This document shows, one piece after another, positions 57,928 through 64,000 of a DNA stretch of 64,000 nucleotides. This stretch comes from Marinilabiliales bacterium (lineage in GTDB: Bacteria; Bacteroidota; Bacteroidia; Bacteroidales; ML635J-15), in contig PKTB01000004.1 of the NCBI GenBank assembly GCA_002869385.1, forward strand, positions 373,770 through 437,769. Reading direction: 5' to 3'. The position numbers and the translations under genes were made by a program. The notes under the pieces are model-generated. The model saw nothing but the letters and a program-made list of their open reading frames with translations. It had not been told where the DNA came from and ran no database searches. Each line of letters begins with the position of its first letter. The first letter of the stretch is position 1.

Positions 57928-60900
57928 ATGTATATGTTAAAAATTAAAGACATTAATTTAAGCAAACTAAGCGGATGGCTCGTTTTTGCTTTTAGTTTTG
58001 TGATTTATTTTATTACGATGTCGAGAAATGTAAATTTTTGGGATTGTGGTGAAATAATAGCTTGTGCTGACGGTCTTCAAATTGGTCACCCTCCGGGAGC
58101 TCCTTTTTATATGTTGTTGGCTAGATTTTTTAGCATGTTTGCAATAAATCCTGAAAACTCTGCTTTTCGGGTAAATTTGTTATCAGTCCTATCTTCTTCA
58201 TTTGCAATCTATTTTGCATATAAAACTATATATATTTTAATCAATAAATTTTCTGAGATAAGGAGTGTAAAATTTGATCAGTTTATTAAAATTTCAGCCT
58301 CTGTTATTGGATCTTTAACCCTCGCTTTCTCAATAAGTTTTTGGACTGTTGCTACAGAAGCAGAGGTGTATTCTGTATCGATATTCTTTACCGTAATTAC
58401 ATTATGGTCAATGCTGAAATCTACAAATTATAAAGAATTAGAAAACAAGAACAGATACTTTATTTTTACTGTTTTACTTTTAGGAATATCAACAGGTGTT
58501 CATTTGTTGAATATACTAATTATCCCTGCATTAGTTTTGATTTATTATTACGACAGGGCAAAGCAAAACAAGAAGAACTTCATAATTTATTTAGTTGTCT
58601 CAATCGTATTGTTAGCTTTAGTACAGATAGTTATTAATGGATTACCAATTGTTGTTGCAAAGTTCGAATGGTTTTTTGTAAATAAACTATATCTGGGATT
58701 TAATTCGGGGATAATTGCATTTGCCTTATTTGTGATTGGACTTATAGTTTTTGGGATTTTATTTACAGGCAGGAAAAACAAGAAAAATGCTAATTTGATA
58801 ATTACTTCGCTTGCAGTATTCTTAATTGGTTTTTCATCATATTCAATTGTTTTGATAAGGTCATCAGCAAACCCACCGATAGATCAAAACAATCCCGAAA
58901 CAATATTTAATTTCGTCTCGTATATAAATCGTGAGCAATATGGTAACAGACCATTATTATATGGTCAGCAGTTTAATTCTCAGCTTGACAAAATCACACC
59001 ATACACCGAGGGAGAAGCAATTTATGATACCATTGATAATCAATATAAGATAATCGCATATAAACCGGAAGCGAATTATGTTGACAGAGACAAAGTTTTT
59101 CTTCCTAGAATGTGGAGTAACCTCCCTGAACATGTAGCAGCTTATCGTGAATGGACATCATACAAAAAGGATAAAATCCCACCTTTCAAAGAAAATGTGG
59201 AGTTTATGTTCAGATACCAATTTAATCATATGTATTGGAGGTATCTAATGTGGAATTTTGTTGGTAAACAAAATGATTTTCAGTCTCATGGAGGGCCTAT
59301 TTTCGGAAACTGGATATCCGGCATTGGTTTTTTAGATAAACTAATGCATAAAAATAGTGCAAACTTACCTGCGTTTTTGGATAATAACAAAGCGACAAAT
59401 GCTTATTATTTTATACCATTCTTATTAGGGATTATTGGATTATTTTATCTTTTAGTAAAGGACAGGAAATCATTTTGGATAACACTGTTAGTTTTTATTT
59501 TTTCTGGCATTGCTATTGCTTTTTATCTTAATCAACACCCTTATCAGGCAAGGGAAAGGGATTATTCATATCTTGGCTCATTTTATGTGTTTTCTATTTG
59601 GATTGCATTTGGATTTGTCGCAATTTTTGACTTTCTAAAAGAGAAAATCAAGTTCAGGCATTTTGCATACATATTGGCACTTATTTTATTTATTGCTGTG
59701 CCCGGACAGTTTATTGCTAAAAACTTTGATGATCACAATCGGCGTCATGATGATTTTGCTTATTATTATGCTTATAATTTACTTAACTCTTGTGCTCCTA
59801 ATTCAATATTATTTACTTCCGGAGATAATGAAACATTTCCTTTGTGGTATTTGCAAGAGACAGAAGGGATTAGGACGGATGTTCGAGTGGTTAATATAAG
59901 CTTTTTAAATACAGATTGGTATATTGATCAAATTAGAACAAGTCAACGGGATGCTTTACCAGTAAGCCTTAGTGTTGTGAAACAGCAATATATTGCAGGG
60001 CAAAGAGAGCTTTTACTAATCAATAATAATCCATATGCATTTATCGAAGACATTTATTATGAAAATATTAATGAAATAAATGCTGATTATATTGCGGTTT
60101 TAGAATATTTGGTAGGGATTTGGAAGCAAAATGGGTTTGATAAAACTCACCCTGAAGAATTTAATAATTTTGTTGGTTTTTATTCTTCAATTCAGCCACA
60201 CGGAGCAGATAAAAACTTCAGGGATTTGGTTACAGTAATTCAAAGTTTGGAGACAGAAGAACAGTGTGCTGCATTTGGAGTTACTCAAACACAAGCATTA
60301 GATATTGCAAAAAAGTTAGAGGGTTTTCTTGATAAACAAACACAATATCCATTGCCATTGCATCCGGTATTAAATTTTGTTTTTTCTAATGATTCTGCAA
60401 CAAAAATCGACACAAAGCTTTATCCATACCCAATAGACTATTTCCCTGCAGAAAAACTATCAATAGCGGTTAACAAGAATGTTATTGATGAAATATTTGG
60501 CCTAGATGAAATTCAAAAGCTTTATGTTGTTGATAGAATGGAATGGAACATACAAAGAGAGACATTAACCAAAAGTGATTTGATGATTTTAGAAATCATA
60601 AGAAATAATCTATGGAAACGACCGATATATTTTTCATCAACGATGAGTGATCGTAATTATTTGGGATTGCATAAGTATTTATACCTTGAAGGATTAGCAT
60701 TTAGATTAATGCCAATAGAAACTGATATTGCAGAGGATCAGTTGATAAATGTTAATGCGCAGATTATGTATAATAATATTCATGATAAGTTTCTCTGGGG
60801 TAGCTTTGTAAGTAATTCGACTTATATTGATGAGACCACAAGATCGATGCTAATTAATCTTAGAAATCACTTTTCCAGATTAGCTCGAGGACTATATTTT

Positions 60901-61263
60901 GAAGGAGAGATAAAAAAATCGGAAGAAATGCTAGATCTTTGTGTTGAGCTTATTCCTGATGACATTGTTCCATATGGATATTATTCTGTTGGTATAGTAC
61001 ATGGTTATTACAGGATTAATAAAAAAGTAAAAGCAAGAGAGGTCGCAGCAGTATTAGTATTAAACGCACTTGAAGAGTTAGAGTTTTTCAGTAAATTCGA
61101 TCCTCAGCATCAACAATCATTAGACATATATAAACAGAGGTCTATGAAAACAATAGAGGAACTATATATTTTGGCTGATGAGTATAATCATACAGAAATG
61201 ATTAACGAGCTTGCAAAAGTTTATCAAAAAGAATTGATTTTATATGACTCCAGCTTAAATTAA
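57928..61263 (+). CDS. DUF2723 multi-pass membrane protein (protein O-mannosyltransferase-like)
   Basis: 1111 residues, intact. The DUF2723 signature is early: ITMSRNVNFWDCGEIIACADGLQIGHPPGAPFYMLLARFFSMF. About ten membrane helices follow to residue ~600, with DYSYLGSFYVFSIWIAFGF, then a large periplasmic C-terminal half with GDNETFPLWYLQETEGIRTDVRVVNISFLNTDWY. The N-terminal Asp-containing loop resembles GT-C/PMT enzymes, so a lipid-linked-sugar transferase is plausible. It acts in the inner membrane. The start may be the ATG at 57934. Divergent from the glycosyltransferases. Confidence 0.88.
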   Translation: MYMLKIKDINLSKLSGWLVFAFSFVIYFITMSRNVNFWDCGEIIACADGLQIGHPPGAPFYMLLARFFSMFAINPENSAFRVNLLSVLSSSFAIYFAYKTIYILINKFSEIRSVKFDQFIKISASVIGSLTLAFSISFWTVATEAEVYSVSIFFTVITLWSMLKSTNYKELENKNRYFIFTVLLLGISTGVHLLNILIIPALVLIYYYDRAKQNKKNFIIYLVVSIVLLALVQIVINGLPIVVAKFEWFFVNKLYLGFNSGIIAFALFVIGLIVFGILFTGRKNKKNANLIITSLAVFLIGFSSYSIVLIRSSANPPIDQNNPETIFNFVSYINREQYGNRPLLYGQQFNSQLDKITPYTEGEAIYDTIDNQYKIIAYKPEANYVDRDKVFLPRMWSNLPEHVAAYREWTSYKKDKIPPFKENVEFMFRYQFNHMYWRYLMWNFVGKQNDFQSHGGPIFGNWISGIGFLDKLMHKNSANLPAFLDNNKATNAYYFIPFLLGIIGLFYLLVKDRKSFWITLLVFIFSGIAIAFYLNQHPYQARERDYSYLGSFYVFSIWIAFGFVAIFDFLKEKIKFRHFAYILALILFIAVPGQFIAKNFDDHNRRHDDFAYYYAYNLLNSCAPNSILFTSGDNETFPLWYLQETEGIRTDVRVVNISFLNTDWYIDQIRTSQRDALPVSLSVVKQQYIAGQRELLLINNNPYAFIEDIYYENINEINADYIAVLEYLVGIWKQNGFDKTHPEEFNNFVGFYSSIQPHGADKNFRDLVTVIQSLETEEQCAAFGVTQTQALDIAKKLEGFLDKQTQYPLPLHPVLNFVFSNDSATKIDTKLYPYPIDYFPAEKLSIAVNKNVIDEIFGLDEIQKLYVVDRMEWNIQRETLTKSDLMILEIIRNNLWKRPIYFSSTMSDRNYLGLHKYLYLEGLAFRLMPIETDIAEDQLINVNAQIMYNNIHDKFLWGSFVSNSTYIDETTRSMLINLRNHFSRLARGLYFEGEIKKSEEMLDLCVELIPDDIVPYGYYSVGIVHGYYRINKKVKAREVAAVLVLNALEELEFFSKFDPQHQQSLDIYKQRSMKTIEELYILADEYNHTEMINELAKVYQKELILYDSSLN

Positions 61264-61322
61264 AATTGTAAATTGCATAATAATTAACAAAAAGCAGGTA
61301 TTCTTGTTAATTAAATAAAATA

Positions 61323-61940
61323 TTGACATTGAGTATTTTAAGTAACATAGCAATTAGATACCCAAAGCTGTTTTGTAATGGATTAACCAGAGTTGAAGAT
61401 CGGGTTAAAACTTTATATTTAACATTTGATGATGGACCTAATATGAAAGTTACAAATACTGTGTTAGATATATTGAGAAAATACAACGCAAAGGCTAGCT
61501 TTTTTTGTAAAGGATCTAATGCTGTAATGTATCCCAAAGTATTTCAACAGATTTTTGATGATGGGCATACTATTGGGAATCATTCATTTTCACACTTAAA
61601 TGCTTTTAAAGTATCTGGTAAAGTATGGATTAAAGATGTTTTAGCTCAGTCTCCTGTTCGGGATTCATATTTTTTCAGACCACCGTATGGTAGAATATAT
61701 CCATGGCAATGCAAGCGCTTAAAGCGGTTTTATCAAATTGTTTTGTGGGATGTCTTGACTTATGATTTTAGAGAAGACATCACGGTTAAAAAGATAAAAA
61801 AGATAATAAAAAAGAAAGTTCGTGAGGGATCAATTATTGTTTTTCATGATACTATATTAGCTGCTCCAAGAATGCTACCGGCTCTTGAATGGATGCTTGA
61901 GCATTATACCAAAAAAGGCTATAAGTTTGAAAGGTTATAA
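61323..61940 (+). CDS. Polysaccharide deacetylase (NodB-homology) family protein
   Basis: 205 residues from a TTG start. NodB motifs: YLTFDDGPN (catalytic and metal Asp), GNHSFSHLN (metal His pair), YFFRPPYGRIYPW and IIVFHDTILAAPRML. No signal peptide, so possibly cytoplasmic or N-terminally membrane-attached (LSILSNIAIRYPKLF). It should remove N- or O-acetyl groups from a glycan, in keeping with nearby glycosyltransferases. Its stop codon overlaps the end of the convergent mqnC gene by six bases. Confidence 0.87.
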   Translation: MTLSILSNIAIRYPKLFCNGLTRVEDRVKTLYLTFDDGPNMKVTNTVLDILRKYNAKASFFCKGSNAVMYPKVFQQIFDDGHTIGNHSFSHLNAFKVSGKVWIKDVLAQSPVRDSYFFRPPYGRIYPWQCKRLKRFYQIVLWDVLTYDFREDITVKKIKKIIKKKVREGSIIVFHDTILAAPRMLPALEWMLEHYTKKGYKFERL

Positions 61941-63026
61941 AATTTCGTATTCCTGATTTCTCTCAACAGGTATATATCCGGCTTGTTCTATTAATTTTCT
62001 CATTGATTCGATATTGAGTTTATTGTTTTTCCCAGCCTGGGAAACAACATTTTCCTCAATCATTATGCTGCTCATATCATTAGCGCCTGAGCTCAGGCAA
62101 ACATGAGCAATTTCAGGTCCCATTGTCAACCAAGAAGTCTGAATGTTTTTGATATTTGGTAGAATTATCCTGCTAAAAGCAAGCATTTTTAAAAACTCTG
62201 TATTAGTAACAGTTTTAATGTTTGGGAATTTTTTAATTAATCGGGTGTTTTCGCCGGCTAATGGCCAAAGTGTAAAACTAATAAAACCTTTACTTTGATT
62301 AGGTTTTTGAGCTTGAGTTTCTCGAATCAGGATTAAATGTTCGACTCTCTATTTTAAAGTTTCCAGATGTCCGAACATCATTGTGGCTGATGTTGTTAAG
62401 TTCATTTTATGGGCTACCTTCATAACATTTATCCATTCTGAGCTTGTGCATTTTACAGGACTAACTATTTTACGTACTCTGTCTGACAGAATTTCTGCAC
62501 CTGCCCCGGGGAGAGAATCTAAGCCCGCTGAAATAAGTTTTTCAAGAGTTTTTTGAACACTTATGTTTGCATTGTTAGAAACAAAGACTATTTCAGGAGG
62601 GCCTAATGCATGAAGCTTTAAATCCGGGAAATGTGATTTTAAAACTTTGAACAGATTAACATAGTAGTCTAAATTTAAATCTGGATGCATACCCCCCTGT
62701 AAAAGGATTTGTCTTCCGCCAAGACTATATAATTCGTCTATTTTTTGTATGTAATCATTGATTGTTAAAATGTAAGAATCTGGGCTTTTTTTAGTTCTAC
62801 AGAAATTGCAGAACAAACAATTTGATACACATAAATTACTTAGATTAATATTTCTATCAACAATGTAAGAGACAAACTAGTCCGGATGAAGTTTCTTTCT
62901 TATTAAATCTGCAATAATGGTTAATTCTGATAGGGAAGAAGAATGGTATAAGTCTAGACCTTCTTCGACACTTAGAAACTCAAGTTTTAGAGCTTTATCA
63001 ATTAAGTTTGAAGATAAGCCAGCCAT
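61935..63026 (-). pseudogene. mqnC: Cyclic dehypoxanthine futalosine synthase MqnC, interrupted by two in-frame TAG codons
   Basis: 363 codons from the ATG at 63024-63026. TAG at 62877-62879 (codon 50) falls in KKLHPDxFVSYIVDRNINLSN, and TAG at 62349-62351 (codon 226) in GHLETLKxRVEHLILIRETQ, where the family has Glu. The radical-SAM triad CVSNCLFC lies between them, as do GGRQILLQGGMHPDL and SLPGAGAEILSDRVR. The end is SSGANDMSSIMIEENVVSQAG and ERNQEYEIL. It makes the spiro intermediate of the futalosine route to menaquinone. GAG to TAG explains both sites. It starts three bases after the Crp/Fnr gene. Confidence 0.9.
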
Positions 63027-63029
63027 TAT

Positions 63030-63734
63030 TTAAAATGTATTGCTGATTTTTTTTAGTTTATTTAGGTCAACAAGTTTAATTTTACGGCCTTGAAGTTCAA
63101 TAATTCCATCAGACTTAAACTCTGAAAGCAAACGAATAACAGACTCTGTTGCAGTTCCAATAATGTTTGCAAGCTCTTCTCGGGTAAGGGTGATGTTTAT
63201 TATTTCTTCACTATTAACACCAAACTCATCTTTTAAGTGAATAAGAATTTCTGCTAGTCTTTCTTTGACAGATTTTTGTGCAATATCAGTAAGGTAATCA
63301 TTTGCTTCACCAAGCTCTTTACAAGCAATTTGTAACAATTCAATTCCAAATTCGCTATTAGCTTTTAAAAGGTGATATAGTTCTTGGGAAGAAATATAAC
63401 AAAGTGTAGCATCTTCTAAGACTTTAACACTGGTGCAAGCAGGTTCTGAGATTAGTGTTGATCGATAACCAACAACGTATCCTTTTTTAGCAAATTTTAT
63501 AATTTGCTCTTTCCCTTCTGTCCCTGTTTTATAAATTTTTAAAATGCCTTTACTAACACAATAAATACCAGAAATCCTATTTCCTTCTTGATATAGTACA
63601 GTTCCTCTTTTTACCATACTACATGTTTTATTGGAAGTTAGGAAATCAACTTGATCGGGAGTAAGTTTCTTAAAAATTGTTCTGAATTCAAGATTGCACT
63701 CCTTACATATAGGCTCTTCAAAAAACTTTGCCAT
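63030..63734 (-). CDS. Crp/Fnr-family transcriptional regulator
   Basis: 234 residues. A cyclic-nucleotide-type beta-roll (GTVLYQEGNRISGIYCVSKGILKIYKTGTEGKEQIIKFAKKGYVVGYRSTLISEPACTS) is followed by a C-terminal winged helix (LTREELANIIGTATESVIRLLSEFKSDGIIELQGRKIKL). N-terminal Cys residues (EPICKECNLEF, SNKTC) recall Fnr-like or CRP-like redox regulators, but spacing is not diagnostic. Intact. Directly upstream of mqnC in the same operon, so it may link menaquinone synthesis to redox state (inference). Confidence 0.88.
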   Translation of the reverse strand: MAKFFEEPICKECNLEFRTIFKKLTPDQVDFLTSNKTCSMVKRGTVLYQEGNRISGIYCVSKGILKIYKTGTEGKEQIIKFAKKGYVVGYRSTLISEPACTSVKVLEDATLCYISSQELYHLLKANSEFGIELLQIACKELGEANDYLTDIAQKSVKERLAEILIHLKDEFGVNSEEIINITLTREELANIIGTATESVIRLLSEFKSDGIIELQGRKIKLVDLNKLKKISNTF

Positions 63735-63938
63735 TTTTTTATTTTTTTAGCAAAGATAATATTAAAAAAACAGTTAACAATATTTTCTTGTTATGATGAG
63801 GGTCTGCTATATCTATGAGACTTAAGTGTTTAAGAAAGATATGTAGAATGTCAATAAAGAACAGCAAGTATTATAAAATTTTTAGCTAATGTCATAAATT
63901 CTTGATAAATTCAATTAGTAAATGCAACAATTTTTGAT

Positions 63939-63989
63939 TTTTCTCTCTTTCTGAAATGGAGCGTAGCGAAATGAAGGAAAGAGAGAAAA
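63939..63989. repeat. 13-bp perfect inverted repeat near the right edge
   Basis: TTTTCTCTCTTTC / GAAAGAGAGAAAA separated by 25 bases (tgaaatggagcgtagcgaaatgaag). It lies in the 266-base stretch right of the Crp/Fnr gene, which otherwise holds no gene that I can see. It could terminate a gene beyond the window or belong to the palindromic repeat families. Confidence 0.65.
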
Positions 63990-64000
63990 GCCCGAAAGCA

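Overview
This is a strongly AT-rich bacterial chromosome segment that reads as Bacteroidota, probably an environmental or anaerobic Bacteroidales/Marinilabiliales-like lineage (the rank is inference). The evidence is three proteins with Por/T9SS C-terminal sorting tails, a GLUG-repeat surface protein, TAnnTTTG promoter boxes, DUF2723 and DUF4382 proteins, an SDR-type threonine dehydrogenase, an S74-tail surface protein, PPDK-N/receiver fusion proteins and two 23S-IVS-type four-helix-bundle genes flanked by palindromes. I see no rRNA, tRNA, CRISPR array, transposase or prophage. No stretch over 300 bases lacks a gene.

Layout. 1-9.3 kb: partial GLUG/T9SS protein, ComF-like phosphoribosyltransferase, YfbK-like VWA protein, S74-tail protein, GSCFA protein, DoxX, stand-alone tRNA-Thr editing domain, small lipoprotein. 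9.4-17.4 kb: a four-gene signalling-like operon (GAF-REC-REC-PPDK_N; GAF-nucleotidyltransferase; calcineurin-like phosphoesterase; REC-REC-PPDK_N). 17.4-22.8 kb: 7-TM protein, thioredoxin-fold protein without CXXC, CorA, T9SS protein. 23-30.9 kb: an export operon on the minus strand (TetR, LolA-like protein, three FtsX permeases, ABC ATPase, outer-membrane barrel) with a four-helix-bundle gene inserted in it. 31-35.9 kb: two flavodoxin-fold reductases, threonine dehydrogenase, T9SS protein, ketoglutarate-semialdehyde-type aldehyde dehydrogenase. 36-48 kb: leuS, DAHP synthase/chorismate mutase, Ig-like lipoprotein, second four-helix-bundle gene, mfd, MORN-repeat protein, FemAB-like acyltransferase. 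48-52.5 kb: NifU-type scaffold plus Mrp/ApbC, then three genes for an acetamido-uronic acid nucleotide sugar. 52.7-64 kb: coiled-coil protein, purQ, DUF4382 lipoprotein, two glycosyltransferases, DUF2723 membrane protein, polysaccharide deacetylase, mqnC and a Crp/Fnr regulator.

The most striking property is that 14 otherwise well-preserved genes carry 20 single in-frame stop codons, with the reading frame continuing cleanly on both sides. Where an intact paralogue in the window gives the expected codon, the change is GAA to TAA (two sites) or TCA to TAA (one site). Family expectation elsewhere points to GGA to TGA and GAG to TAG. All are G:C to T:A transversions. This is either an oxidative-damage or consensus artefact of the assembly, or a real mutator-type decay. 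It is very unlikely to be stop-codon reassignment, because all three stops occur in place of different residues. These genes are annotated over their full span as interrupted (type pseudogene), but the organism may well hold intact copies.

The best candidate for an undescribed system is the 9.4-17.4 kb operon, which joins phospho-receiver-like domains to the ATP-grasp half of PEP synthase without the phospho-histidine and PEP-binding parts. It encloses a GAF-gated nucleotidyltransferase and a metallophosphoesterase.
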